A DNA stretch of 64,000 nucleotides from contig JAKZAP010000021.1 of the NCBI GenBank assembly GCA_023053575.1, positions 18,228,212 through 18,292,211 on the forward strand. The letters are read 5' to 3'. This stretch comes from Branchinecta lynchi (taxonomy: Eukaryota > Arthropoda > Branchiopoda > Anostraca > Branchinectidae). Positions 1 to 11,658 of the stretch are shown piece after piece; positions within the stretch are counted from its first letter, which is position 1, and every line of letters begins with the position of its first letter. The notes below the pieces were generated by a model that was not told the origin of the DNA, did no database searches, and saw nothing but the letters and a program-made list of their open reading frames with translations. The position numbers and the translations under genes are program-made.

Positions 1-420
1 AAACTTTTACTTTTAGCAGATTTTCCGGTTATGGCCGGATTCCGGGCGATCTACTTGTCCGGTGACAAAATAATTTTTATATTCGGATTCAGCATGTTTC
101 ACTATCCTTAAATCGAACCTCTAATTAACTTCAGATTAATCTTTTACTTTGACAAACTTTCAAGTTTTGGCCGGATTCCGACCGATCTACTTGTCCGACG
201 AGAAAATCATTTTCATATTCGGATTCAGCATGACTCCTTACCCCTAAATCGGATATCTAATCAACTTCAGATAAAACTTTTACTTTTAACAAACCTTCCG
301 GCTTTAGCCGGATTCCGGGTGAACTACTTGTCCGGCGAGAAAATGGTTTTCATATTCGTGTTCAGCATGTCGTCTTACCCCGTAATCAACTATCTCATTA
401 GCTTTTAAAAAGTATTTTAA
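1..420. repeat. ~136-bp tandem repeats (family also at 13897-15005 and 35292-36300)
   Basis: About three units recur with the phrase CCGGATTCCG (near 35, 171 and 307), each followed by a CTACTTGTCCG-like stretch, a GAGAAAAT stretch and TTCAGCATG. The spacing is close to 136 bp. The same unit is arrayed at 14040-14760 and, inverted, at 35500-36230. The array runs off the window edge. No coding function is apparent. Confidence 0.8.
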
Positions 421-1490
421 GAAATATATTTCGAAAGGCTGTCGTAAAAAAGCTTAGAACCAGCAATGCCACAGATCATTATTCGTAAAACAGGCTACTT
501 AAAAATTCGATAATTTTCATAATAATTGATTTAGCCAACATTCCCGATAAAAAGTATGTGAACTCAGTTATTTTGTCGAGAGTTGATTACTTTTTTTTAT
601 TAATTCCCTATTTTCAGTTCAATGAACAGTTTACGAATCTTTTACTCGTTACTTTTTTGCCCAGTCGCAGTAAAGACTTCCAGTCAGGGGAGGTTTGAGG
701 CGGGGACTGGGGGAAGTGGGTCCACATCTCGCATACCTGCATGAGTCCTAACCCTACCACCAGGTCCACCAGTTATATGTTTTGAGCTTGATAGGATGAC
801 AGTTGAGGTTTTTAGGCATACCAGAGACAGTTCGTCCAGAGAGACATTTAGTGGCGAAAGGGTTAAGCAGTTATGAAATCGTGAATTTTCCAGCGAATGA
901 AAGGGCTTACTCGTTTGTAACAAATAGGCAGACAAAGGTTCATTACTGATTGTTCTAAAGTGTTATGAAGGTCTGCTATCTTCCAATCTTTCCCGGTTTC
1001 CACTGGTATTTGTACAAATCCGAATTAGAAATACTCCTAATATTGTACCTTAACTAATCTGCTTCTGGATTTCCGACTAGTTATCCACCCCGGTGGAAAA
1101 TAAATAGTACACACTATGTTCATCTATGTCATTTTTCCTATGTAGTGCATTCTCCATTTTATTCGAAAACTAACAACGTACTCGTATTCAGCATGCTGTT
1201 TTACACTTCCGTCGAACCGTACTCAAATTCTAAGTCTATGGTTTTTTCCTGACTCCGAACAAAATGTTCATGGGCGGCAAGAACGGCAGCTTTTCCTGAT
1301 CCAGTCATGTGTTTTCTCACTAATTTCAACTTTTGTCCTAGAACTGATTCGAACATTATTTCAAGCAAGATTTACTAACGAGGCCATCTGGGACTATGAC
1401 TCGGTACTTCTGGACGGTCCTCGTTTTCATAGATAGCAGTACTAGTGACCATTGTTTCCCGATAATGAGACGAGTTTCCCGAGAAACTAA
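421..1490. other. no gene recognised
   Basis: Ordinary AT-rich sequence. I see no credible exon, RNA gene or bounded repeat here. Confidence 0.5.
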
Positions 1491-1538
1491 AAGACTAGCA
1501 AGGCTGATCTTTTAAGCAGAAAGAAGGTTGTGAGAAAA

Positions 1539-1829
1539 ATGATTTCTGATATAAATCTGGTGTGGTTTAACACCAACGGTGTTTTCTTAATTTCACTGAC
1601 GGCGTCGTTGTTTGTGATAATTTTGACAGTTTGGCTTACAAAAAAATCCGCTAGATGGCAGGGTATTGACGCAGGCACCAGAGAAGTTGAAGTAGATGGC
1701 GCCTGTGACGAGTCCGAGATTCTGGCTAAAGTGAAAGAGCAAGTGCGTCGCGAAAAATTGTCTAACAAGGTCATGGACGAAGTCGAATCCGCCCTTACAA
1801 AAGAGCAGAAAAAAACTGAACAAGAGTAA
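1539..1829 (+). CDS. possible small single-pass membrane protein
   Basis: A 96-residue frame starts at the ATG at 1539 (context gagaaaaATGa) and ends at TAA. Residues about 10-33 form one strongly hydrophobic segment (core LISLTASLFVIILTVWL) followed at once by KK, as in a membrane anchor with a cytosolic tail. The tail is charged and helix-prone with many Lys and Glu (REKLSNKVMDEVESALTKEQ), compatible with a coiled coil. Third-position usage in the tail looks coding-like. I do not recognise the family. It could be a single-exon gene, a last exon (a possible acceptor TTTTAAGCAG lies just upstream, and the frame is open back to 1491), or chance. No neighbour clarifies its role. Confidence 0.4.
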   Translation: MISDINLVWFNTNGVFLISLTASLFVIILTVWLTKKSARWQGIDAGTREVEVDGACDESEILAKVKEQVRREKLSNKVMDEVESALTKEQKKTEQE

Positions 1830-1856
1830 GCACATGGTTTTGTTGTTTCGTTTCAA

Positions 1857-3813
1857 AAAGCGAGGTCATCCGTTACAGTAGAGGCGTCCTTCTTTGAAAG
1901 TAATTTAACTTCGAGGTCAGTTCGAGGTTTAGACGGGTGATGACTAAACTTTAGCCGATTATCTACGGGTCGTGACGTCACACGAAAAGTCTGTATTCTC
2001 CATTTACTGACGAAACTGATTTATATTAGTGTAGTGTATAGAACGGTTTATAAGTGTAGACGGGTCCGGCGCTTCGCTGGCCGCTCGTCTCTATATATAT
2101 AGATTCAAATATATATTCTGCAACATAATTTAAGCGAATTTTCTTATTTTTTTTCATGACGTCATGAAAACGGTGCCACTTCTATCCCCGTAGTCTGGTT
2201 CCAGGAGACTTTGGGATAGGGTAACTCAGGCTACATGGTAAACTGGGAAATGTTTTTTTCTATCAAATACCTGCTTTCTTGTGCCTAAATGGCGAGTCCA
2301 TTGGTGCTTTAAGATTACAGGTTTTTTTTTTCTATTTAGCCAGAAATAAAAGTTTACATAGTTAAGTAACCATCATATGGAGGCGTTTTTCTGCGGCACA
2401 TTAGTTTGCCACATATTTCCGAGTGTTTGTCGCAGAAACAGAATTTGTCTTTTTTTGGCGGCGATCTTAATTGAGACAGAATCATAAAATCCAGACAAAA
2501 GCACAAGAAATAGAACTTCAGGCTTCCATCAATCTACTTAGTAAAGTAGTTAATTTTGTTGTTTAAGCATGAATTTGCTGCTGAATTTGAATTTCCCGCT
2601 AAATTCGAGCAACAAAATCGAAAAACACCTTGAAGCACAACTCTTACTAGAAATGATCTTTTCACTATGAAATATATCAGAAAGAACGTTTCTCGAAAAT
2701 ACCATTAGTTCCCACCTGAATTTAGAGATTTTCTTGTTAGCGCCTGTCCACTCTATCCAGCTTTCCTGATCTCGGACGCGGCGGCTAAGCGCAAAACGTT
2801 TGAAAACTGAACGCGCCGTGGTTATAACGTGGGAAAACCAAGCGAATAAATAAAGTCTAAAACAGAAGATTCTCATCTCCTTGTGTGTGAAAGAGTTGTC
2901 AGCGGAAGTTGAAGATTCCGGCAAACTTTAGGTTGCGTTACGTGCAAAACTCGGCACGGTGCAAAAGTGTTAAAAATCCGTAGGTATCAAACGAAACAGT
3001 GGAGAAAGGTGGGGATTTTAGAAGCTTGTAATTCCATAAGGGAGCTAGGTATATTATGAAAGGCAGAATAAACAAGAGGTGTCCTTTAACAGTTGTTTGT
3101 CAAATTCGAGCGACCAAAACCTTTTTGGTCTCGGAAACACTCTTGTGGGCCTTGGTCGATAGGTGATAAAAACGACTTTATTGTGCTCAAGCGCATATGA
3201 TACTATTCTTGAATTGCTTGAAGCAGAGCCAATCGCAATACGTCCTTCATAAAATCGATGACGAATTGCCGCCAGACGCGCTAAGGAACAATAGCAATCA
3301 CACGTTAGGTCTGGGGATAAGTTATCTGACGGGAGAATAAGCGATTAGGCTTTCGCTTCATATCGAGTCACGCATAAGCCCCACTGAAAAGTCAGCCAGC
3401 ACTCAGCACTGAAGTCGGAAGCCAGAAACGACAAACTTGATGACGCTTGACAGAACAGAGTTGGGTAAAGCAAAAAGAGGGGAAGAGGCATTTTAAACAG
3501 TTTAAACATGGTTAGGCCTAAGAGGAATTGAAAATAGCAAAACAAACCTGGATAAACGTACACTAAGAAGTAGCGTGTCATTATTTTCTTTACAATAGCG
3601 CACCTAGCGGCCAAAAAAGAACTAATCTGAGAGGAATTTTACGAGGGGCGTATAGCGTACTCGTCCGATTCTTGCCAGGCTTCGGTAAATTAGGGATTGG
3701 TTTGGTTCCCTCCAGTTACGATGTTTCTTTCACACATCAGACGTGTTGCGTGACGTCAGCAGGAAAGAAGTTTGTTTCACAGCGGGAAGATGGGTACTTG
3801 TTCTGAAAGTAAT
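1857..3813. other. no gene recognised
   Basis: No supportable exon. A short AT microsatellite-like stretch occurs around 2090-2115. The open frames present lack domain features or coding bias. Confidence 0.45.
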
Positions 3814-3903
3814 GTAGCGTTTACACGGACAAGAAATCCCGCCGAGTAGAAAGGAATTCCGGTATTGTCGAAAGGATTTCGTTTGAGAAGACGACTAGAA
3901 AAA

Positions 3904-5844
3904 ACAAGAGCTACGAGCTCATATGGCACTTGTTACGAGTAGGCACGGCTCGGTTATGTCAATGATATATCTAGTGTTTGCTAGGTGTCTTCCCACCAAG
4001 TTTCATCTCGATCCCTCCACTCATAGCGTTTTCCAATATTTCCGGTTCTCCCCTCCAGCTCCCCCCAAAAGTCACCGGATCCCCCAAAAGTCACCGGATC
4101 CGGTCCGGATTTTAAGTGGGTCGTCTGAGGCATGAGGTCTTTCCAAATATCAAGTTTCATCGAGATCCGGTCCCCCGTTCAAAAGTTATAAATACCTAAA
4201 GATTCCGGATTCCCCCTCCCTCCACTCCCCCGACAGTGCCCGAATCGGCTCGGTCACGTCAATGATGTATCTAGTGTTTGCTAGGTGTCTTCCCACCAAG
4301 TTTCATCTCGACCCCTCCACTCGTAGCGTTTCCCAAGATTTCCGGTTGCCCCATCTAGCTCCCCCAAAAGTCACCGGATCCGGTCCAGATTTTAAGTGGG
4401 TCGTCTGAGGTGTGAGGCCTTTCCATATATCAAGTTCCATCGAGATCCGATCACCCGTTCAAAAGTTATAAATACCTCAAGATTCCGGATTCCCCCTCCC
4501 TCCACTCCCCCCACAGTGCCCGAATTGGCTCGGTTATGTCAATGATGTATCTAGTGTTTGCTAGGTGTCTTCACACCAAGTTTCATCTCGATCCCTCCAC
4601 TCATAGCGTTTCCCAAGATTTCCGGATGCCCCCTCCAGCTCCCCCCAAAATTCACCGGATCCGGTCCGTATTTTAAGTGGGTCGTCTGAGGCATGAGGCC
4701 GTTCCAAATATCAAGTTTCATCGATCCGGTCACCCGTTCAAAAGTTATAAATACCTCAAGATTCCGGATTCCCCCTCCCTCCACTCCCCCGACAGTGCCC
4801 GAATCGGCTCGGTCATGTCAATGATGTATCTAGTGTTTGCTAGGTGTCTTCCCACCAAGTTTCATCTTGATCCCTCCACTCATAGCGTTTCCCAAGATTT
4901 CCGGTTGCCCCATCCAGCTCCCCCCAAAAGTCACCGGATCCGGTCCAGATTTTAAGTGGTTGTCTGAGGTATGAGGTCTTTCCAAGTATCAAGTTCCATC
5001 GAGATCCGATCACCCGTTCAAAAGTTAACAATACCTCAAGATTCCGGATTCCCCCTCCCTCTACTCCCCCCACAGTACCCGAATCGGCTCGGTTATGTCA
5101 ATGATGTATCTAGTGTTTGCTAGGTGTCTTCCCACCAAGTTTCATCTCGATCCCTCCACTCATAGCGTTTCCCAAGATTTCCGGTTGCCCCCTCCAGCTC
5201 CCCCCAAAAGTCACCGGATCCGGTCCGGATTTTAAGTAGGTCGTCTGAGGCTTGAGGTCTTTCCAAATATCAAGTTCCATCGAGATCCGATCACCCGTTC
5301 AAAAGTTATAAATACCTCAAGATTCCGGATTCCCCCTCCCTCCACTCCCCCCACAGTGCCCGAATCGGCTCGGTTATGTCAATGATGTATCTAGTGTTTG
5401 CTAGGTGTCTTCCCACCAAGTTTCATCTCGATCCCTCCACTCATAGCGTTTCCCAAGATTTCCGGTTGCCGCCTCCAGCTCCCCCCAAAAGTCACCGGAT
5501 CCGGTCCGGATTTTAAGTGGGTCGTCTGAGGCATGAGGTCGTTCCAAATATCAAGTTTCATCGAGATCCGATCACCCGTTCAAAAGTTAAAAATACCTCA
5601 AGATTCCGGATTCCCCCTCCCTCCACTCCCCCCACGGTGCTCGGATCGGGGAAGTGACTATTTCCAACTTAATCATTTGGGGTCCCTGATATGCCTGCCA
5701 AGTTTTATCGTCCTAGCTTATCTGGAAGTGCCCGAACTAGCAAAACCTGGACAGACCGACAGACCGACAGACCGACAGACCGACGGACGGACAGAAATTG
5801 CGATCGCTATATGGCACTTGGCCGAAGGGCAAGTGCCATAAAAA
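3904..5844 (+). mobile_element. tandem-repeat-cored non-autonomous element, copy A
   Basis: The element starts ACAAGAGCTACGAGCTC, which contains a small hairpin (GAGCT-ACG-AGCTC), followed by ATATGGCACTTG. It ends with a hairpin ATGGCACTTG-loop-CAAGTGCCAT followed by AAAAA. Between the ends lie about six ~280-bp units and a short (GACAGACC)n stretch at 5750-5790. Copies at 9003-10878 (+), 13554-16269 (-) and 25745-33380 (-) share these ends. The layout of short subterminal inverted repeats, a tandem core and a 3' hairpin resembles HINE/DINE-type elements, but there is no canonical Helitron CTRR end, so the class is unassigned. Confidence 0.75.
3950..5640 (+). repeat. six-unit ~280-bp tandem array
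   Basis: CCGGATCCGGTCC recurs at about 4094, 4374, 4665, 4934, 5214 and 5495, so the spacing is 269-291 bp. Each unit itself holds two related sub-blocks built around AAGTTTCATC. Apparent open frames follow the repeat period and drift between frames, so I do not call them genes. Confidence 0.9.
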
Positions 5845-6134
5845 TCTAGCGGGACGAGAATACTTCCGTGACGAAAGGAATTCAGGGCTACTTGGAATGA
5901 ATCTCATCGGGTGGCGCTGCAGTGAAAAGACAAAAAAAAAGCCTAGCTAGCTTTCGAGAGCAGCAGTCATCAGTACTGCTGTCATAAATGCTCTCAAAAA
6001 AAAATTTGTATTGGCTAGTTAATTATTTTTCAGATTTTCACTCAGATTTTCTGGTTTGAAGAATTACTTTTTCCTCTGTGTGTAAACATTATCTTGTCAT
6101 TCTGTTCAAGTTTTCCTGTACTTGTAAACGCTGC

Positions 6135-7311
6135 AAGTTGTTTGTCAGGTAGAACCCCAAAGGAAAAGCTGTTCTTGGGCGAATGCGAGAATGTTAAAAA
6201 ATCAAGAGGTTTGTGGTTGACTGACACTAGTCTCTTAGTAAACCGATTTCATCTGTCTGTTCAGTGCTGTATTTATTTTCAGCAATATTGTAAAATTCTG
6301 TTCGTAGGATGCAACAGCAACAGCTAGAAGCAATATTCGGACTGCTGCAAAAGAACGAAGACAAATTTGGCCATCTTTCCAAAGGTGAAATGGAGGAACA
6401 GCTTAAATTTTATAAGTGAAGTGTTTTTCTCGCCGAGGAGATGCGAGGATGTGCCTTTTATCCTCAGTTGTATATTACCCCTACAAATGAACTGCAAAAT
6501 AGGTTCATATTCACAAACTTCGTTGCTGACGGCCAAGCTTGTGTTTTCTTTGTGGGGGAATTTGAAACCTCTTAGTCTATGTTCTCACGCTTCTACGATT
6601 TTGTAAAGAGTCCACCTTTTTATCAGTAAACTATCAGTTAGCTTAAAGTTCAATGGGCATATCAAACTACCCCAATCCCACTCTGTAACAATCTAGGAAC
6701 AATGCTTACCCCCTAGATCAGCAGCTTTTTCAACAGTTTCCTCTCTGTGATATTTCAAAGCGTGATTTTTTGGGCCAGTACATGCTCAGTTTACTAGCTT
6801 GGACAAAGATAAAAGTGATGTTTCTTATAATACTTAGTAGATCTTTATTTTATGCATAAATCAGCATATATAATTCAGATTTGAATAGGTTATTTGTTTT
6901 TGAATGATTTTTGTATATGTTATTTTTCATAAGCTTTTATAAAGCAAGCTAATCAAGCTTCACAACTCTATTCCACAAGAAAAACTTTTAGTAGGCACTT
7001 TAAGCCATGGAAATTCCGATGAAACACTACAACAATCAGGTAAACTGCATCTGCGGCTTGACTTTGGTGACATCTCATATATATCCTTTTATATCAAGTA
7101 TTGCTGGGAGTTTTTGAATTTCCTGCCACGACATCCCAGCTCTTAAGATCTTGATCGTCGAAATGCCAGAGAGGTAAAAACAAGGGATAACAAGAAAACG
7201 GCCGATTTTCCTAGCGCCTTCTAAAGGAAGTCGGAAATGTTTAGTTGTGAAGCATTTTATACAAAGTAAAGCATTAGAAGTGTCCGTTGTGCTTTAAGCA
7301 TTGGCTCCGCC
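6135..7311. other. no gene recognised
   Basis: Mostly AT-rich, with no supportable exon or bounded repeat. Confidence 0.45.
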
Positions 7312-8267
7312 CAGAGCAAAATAACTCTAGGGAGTATGGACAAGCTGTATGCTTCCCGAGTTCCCGTGTATTGAAAACGGGTCATAGTCACAGCTCCTCC
7401 CATTACGCTCAAGGCATTCGAGGCGTTAAAACTTCAGCCAGCTCTCTTTTCGTGCAGGGGCGGGTTGAGAAAATTGTAGCACCGCTAACATGCAGTGTGG
7501 ACAACGAGGAGACAGGGGAGGTTTTTCTTTTGTGTTGCGACAATGTAAGTTATTCAGGAAGCGTGATAACGATAATTGCATGTTATGCAGCTTTCTATTT
7601 AAGTAAAAGAACGGCAAAAAATATTATCGGAAACCCATATATAATACCTTGTGTTACCTATAAGAGCGTTAGGAACAAGTTTATTACGCCACAAACTTAA
7701 TAGCAAAAAAGAAACCTTTAAACATTTCTCGAAGTATAGCTCAACAGCGAAAAGTAGAAGTGGATAAATGGCTATTTATAGATAAAAAACCCTTGTGATA
7801 CCTATGAGAGCCTTAAAAAGTGATTGCGTTAGGAACAACTTGATGCCACCACGAATTTAATAGCGGAAAACACAACTTTCAAATTTATCAAAGAAAACGA
7901 AAAACCTGAAGACGGAACAACTCGAAGATAGGAATAGCTTGACGACGTCAAAAGTATCTTATGTAGTCTCACACGTCGTGAAGCTATGTTCCTTTAAGTT
8001 GTAGAGCAGCCGTTGAACAAACAGTTTTTCCCATTTTAACATGGACAAGGCCTACAACTACAACTTCACTTCTTCACAAATTCTGCTGCCTCAAGGCTCA
8101 ATCTATCACGACGTGATAGATTGACGTGATAGACGTGATAAGCCAGCGTCGGTGAAAGACTAAACGAGTTTCAGTAGGACCGATCTTCTGCTATTGTGGC
8201 GCTACAATTCGACTCTGTGTCACTTTATAAAAGTTTTGTCCATACTCCCTAGAGCTATTTTGCTCTG
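7312..8267. mobile_element. hAT-like non-autonomous element
   Basis: Inverted ends CAGAGCAAAATAACTCTAGG (left) and the matching CTAGAGCTATTTTGCTCTG (right), extending about 30 bp. The flanking 8-mers GCTCCGCC and GTTCCCCC agree at six of eight positions, like a decayed 8-bp target duplication. The same ends bound the elements at 38055-39696 and 38175-39005, where the duplications are perfect. No transposase frame is visible. Confidence 0.75.
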
Positions 8268-8342
8268 GTTCCCCCATACTTTATTTTACATTAGTTCCGC
8301 CGATAATACGCCATACTCATGGAGGAACTCTTTCGTTGCGAC

Positions 8343-8645
8343 ATGTTGGCGTTACTAGCCAAAATGTTTGGGGGGAGGGAAGGTAGTTACCGACCGGCTC
8401 GAAATTTTGCCGGCTGTTTTTGCAGATGAAAAAAAACTATTATTGAGAAAAAACGACTGCGTTGACGAAAAGTCGGCTGATTTTAATTTACGGCTATTTT
8501 ACGAGAAACCGACAGTTTTGAAGAAAATCGACTGTTTCCAAAAAAAATCGATTGTTTTACGAAAAATCGCGGCACGACTATTTTTTTACCGACAACGTTC
8601 GGGGGGGGGGGGGCGTCCCCCCCTTCTCCCCTAGTTGTGACGCCC
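8343..8645. mobile_element. fragment of a G-run-bearing hAT-like MITE
   Basis: Holds GGCGTTACTAGCCAAAATG at the left, repeated AAAATCGACTGTTT-like phrases inside, a run of G near 8600 and TGACGCCCCTG at the right. Related copies occur at 10931-11165, 25600-25740, 33390-33595, 34560-34770 and 55335-55615. Confidence 0.65.
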
Positions 8646-8767
8646 CTGGTTGGCGTAGAAATATGGAATGTGTTTCCGTGCTGTGTAAAAGGTCTGACGC
8701 GGATAGGGTTTTCACAACTCAGAAGTGATTTTCTTACGATATGAAATTTGTCTTCTTTAGAGAGGTA

Positions 8768-8948
8768 CACTGTGAAAACAAATCTTGCAGTACTTGCTAC
8801 TGGGATTAATCTTGTCTCTACTGAGATAACATTATATCTAATTCAGATTAATCTTATCCCAGTAGAGATAAAATTAATCCGAGTACCCAATACCTCGCTC
8901 AATACTGCAGTTAACTTTAATCCTTACTCGGAGAAACTACTTACAGTG
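8768..8948. mobile_element. MITE with CACTGTRAAA ends
   Basis: Ends CACTGTGAAAAC and CTTACAGTG, with an internal palindromic block around GGGATTAATC. It is the diverged sibling of 23813-23981. The TA flank is clear on the left; on the right it has become AA. Confidence 0.7.
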
Positions 8949-9002
8949 AATTAATTCTTTTTGAGTTCCTGAACTGGCCGTTTAGAGCCTTAAGCAAAGT
9001 AA
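8949..9002. other. spacer
   Basis: Short non-coding spacer before the next tandem-repeat element. Confidence 0.4.
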
Positions 9003-10878
9003 ACAAGAGCTACGAGCTCATATGGCACTTGTTACGAGTAAGCACGGCTCGGTTATGTCAATGATATATCTAGTGTTTGCTAGGTGTCTTCCTACCAAGT
9101 TTCATCTCGATCCCTCCACTGATAGCGTTTTCCAATATTTCCGGTTCTCCCCTCCAGCTCCCACCAAAAGTCACCGGATCCGGTCCGGATTTTTAGGGGG
9201 TTGTCTGAGGCATGAGGTCTTTCCAAATATCAAGTTTCATCGAGATATACCTCAAGATTCCGGATTCCCCCTCCCTCCACTCCCCCGACAGTGCCCGAAT
9301 TGGCTCGGTCATGTCAATGATGTATCTAGTGTTTGCTAGGTGTCTTCCCACCAAGTTTCATCTCGATCCCTCCACTCATAGCGTTTCCCAAGATTTCCGG
9401 TTGCCCCCTCCAGCTCCCCCAAAAGTCACCGGATCCGGTCCGGATTTTAAGTGGGTCGTCTGAGGCATGAGGTCGTTCCAAATGTCAAGTTTCATCGAGA
9501 TCCGGTCACCCGTTCAAAAGTTATAAATACCTAAAGATTCCGGATTCCCCCTCGCTCCACTCCCCCGACAGTGCCCGAATCGGCTCGGTCATGTCGATGA
9601 TGTATCTAGTGTTTGCTAGGTGTCTTCCCACCAAGTTTCATCTCGACCCCTCCACTCATAGCATTTCCCAAGATTTCCGGTTGCCTCCTCCAGCTCCCCC
9701 CAAAAGTCACCGGATCCGGTCCGGATTTTAAGTGGGTCGTCTGAGGCATGAGGTCTTTCCAAATATCAAGTCCCATCGAGATCCGGTCACCCGTTCAAAA
9801 GTTATAAATACCTCAAGATTCCGGATTCCCCCCTCCCTCCACTCCCCCCACAGTGCCCGAATCGGCTCGGTTATGTCAATGGTGTATCTAGTGTTTGCTA
9901 GGTGTATTCCCACCAAGTTTCATCTCGATCCCTCAACTCATAGCGTTTCCCAAGATTTCCGGTTGCCCCCTGCAGCTCCCCCCCAAAAGTCACCGGATCC
10001 GGTCCAGATTTTAAGTGGGTCGTCTGTGGTATGAGGTCTTTCCAAATATCAAGTTCCATCGAGATCCGATCACCCGTTCAAAAGTTATAAATACCTCAAG
10101 ATTCCGGATTCCCCCTCCCTCCACTCCCCCCACAGTACCCGAATCGGCTCGGTTATGTCAATGATGTATCTAGTGTTTGCTAGGTGTCTTCCCACCAAGT
10201 TTCATCTCGATCCCTCCACTCATAGCGTTTCCCAAGATTTCCGGTTGCCCCCTCCAGCTCCCTTCCAAAAGTCACCGGATCCGGTCCGGATTTTAAGTAG
10301 GTCGTCTGAGGCATGAGGTCTTTCCAAATATCAAGTTCCATCGAGATCCGATCACCCGTTCAGAAGTTATAAATACCTCAAGATTCCGGATTCCCCCTCC
10401 CTCCACTCCCCCCCCCACAGTGCCCGAATCGGCTCGGTTATGTCAATGATGTATCTAGTGTTTGCTAGGTGTCTTCCCACCAAGTTTCATCTCGATCCTT
10501 CTACTCATAGCGTTTCCCAAGATTTCCGGTTCCCCCCTCCAGCTCCCCCCAAAAGTCACCGGATCCGGTCCGGATTTTAAGTGGGTCGTCTGAGGCATGA
10601 GGTCGTTCCAAATATCAAGTTTCATCGAGATCCGATCACCCGTTCAAAAGTTAAAAATACCTCAAGATTCCGGATTCCCCCTCCCTCCACTCCCCCCACG
10701 GTGCTCGGATCGGGGAAGTGACTATTTCCAACTTAATCATTTGGGTCCTGATACGCCTGCCAAGTTTTATCGTCCTAGCTTATGTTGAAGTGCCCGAACT
10801 AGCAAAACCTGGACAGACCGACGGACAGAAATTGCGATCGCTATATGGCACTTGGCCGAAGGGCAAGTGCCATAAAAA
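9003..10878 (+). mobile_element. tandem-repeat-cored non-autonomous element, copy B
   Basis: Same start (ACAAGAGCTACGAGCTC) and same 3' hairpin plus AAAAA as copy A. It is about as long and also carries six core units. The flanks differ (gcaaagta before, cacctcttcc after), which confirms both ends independently. Confidence 0.8.
9050..10690 (+). repeat. six-unit ~280-bp tandem array
   Basis: CCGGATCCGGTCC recurs at about 9174, 9429, 9710, 9993, 10275 and 10559. Most spacings are 281-284 bp. The first interval is 255 bp because of an internal deletion near 9245. Confidence 0.9.
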
Positions 10879-10930
10879 CACCTCTTCCGCCATGTCTGAC
10901 CACATATGTTGGCAGATGTCAGTCACAGAC

Positions 10931-11165
10931 GCATTACTAGCCAAAACATTTTGTGGGGGGGGGGGGGGGGGCTGCAAGGTATTTACCGACTTGCTGGTCA
11001 TTTTTACCGACTATTTTTGCAGATAAAAACGACTATTATTGAGAAAAAACGACTATATTGACTAAAAATCGGCAGATTGTAAGAAAAATTACTAAGAAAC
11101 GGACTATTTTTAAAAAAAATCGACTGTTTCCAAGAAAACAATCGACTGTTTTTACGAAAATTCAA
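10931..11165. mobile_element. left part of the G-run hAT-like MITE family
   Basis: Begins CAGACGCATTACTAGCC, then a G run (from about 10957), ACCGACTTGCTGGT and repeated CGACTGTTT phrases. The right terminus is missing; it runs into a fragment of the TTAA-flanked repeat. Confidence 0.6.
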
Positions 11166-11372
11166 CAAGCACTCACTTGCCGTGTTTTGCTACCTTCGAT
11201 GTGTATCACGGTGTCGACGGTTGTCTGCGAGAAGTTTTTCCATCAGAAAAATCGGTTATGTAAATTGCTATGTAAATTCGCTACAAGTGAAAGGGCTCGG
11301 AAAATGCTTAAAACAGCCAGCACCCTGGTTTCAAATACTTTAAAATACTGGAAGCTGAAGAGTAAATAGTGC
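11166..11372 (-). mobile_element. fragment of the TTAA-flanked MITE family
   Basis: Matches, inverted, the element at 20842-21200: shared phrases CACTTGCCGTGTTTTGCTACC, TTTAAAATACTG and AGAGTAAATAGTGCG. Confidence 0.65.
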
Positions 11373-11658
11373 GTCCTTAGTGTTATATTTCTCTAAAATG
11401 TAAGACAAAACGTGGTTGCAAAGAGTTTTAGCGAAAAGAATGACGGTTCGTAAAGGAAGTAGGCTATACCGTAAAGCGGAATTCACGCATAGGGCGTCTG
11501 AAAATCGCCAGGCAAAAATACGCCTCGCGACGTCTACGCGAAATCGCAGGGTTTGTCAGACGGAGAGCGAATACTCCCGAATTTTATTTTCGGTAACATG
11601 AACAGAAGTAAATAGAGAGGTGTATGGAGCCTAGAGGAGTGGCTTGCTCTGCTACAGC

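Larger units (their letters stand above)
3814..6134 (-). mobile_element. MITE interrupted by a tandem-repeat element
   Basis: The termini match, in inverse orientation, those of an uninterrupted copy at 59948-60317: one end reads GTAGCGTTTACACGG and the other TTGTAAACGCTGC. Internal text such as GAAAGGAATTC and a GCTAGCTTTCGAGAGCAGCAG-like stretch is shared. The interrupted copy splits between ...GACTAGAAAAAA and TCTAGCGGGACG, which gives the insertion point of the element at about 3904-5844. Confidence 0.8.

Noticed and set aside
3950..5640. Regular repeats that could suggest a CRISPR-like array
   Set aside because: Units are contiguous, ~280 bp, without short repeats alternating with unique spacers; the setting is animal nuclear DNA.
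3923..5841. Several 60-105-residue open frames in the 280-bp arrays, with recurring similar peptides
   Set aside because: They follow the DNA repeat period in several frames and on both strands and end at arbitrary points; this is repeat translation, not a gene family.
5838..5850. CTAG shortly after the 3' hairpin, like a Helitron CTRR end
   Set aside because: The uninterrupted MITE copy shows this CTAG belongs to the target, and other copies of the element lack it.
7287..7700. 137-residue open frame
   Set aside because: It starts just outside and mostly lies inside a hAT-like element, with no domain or membrane pattern that I recognise.
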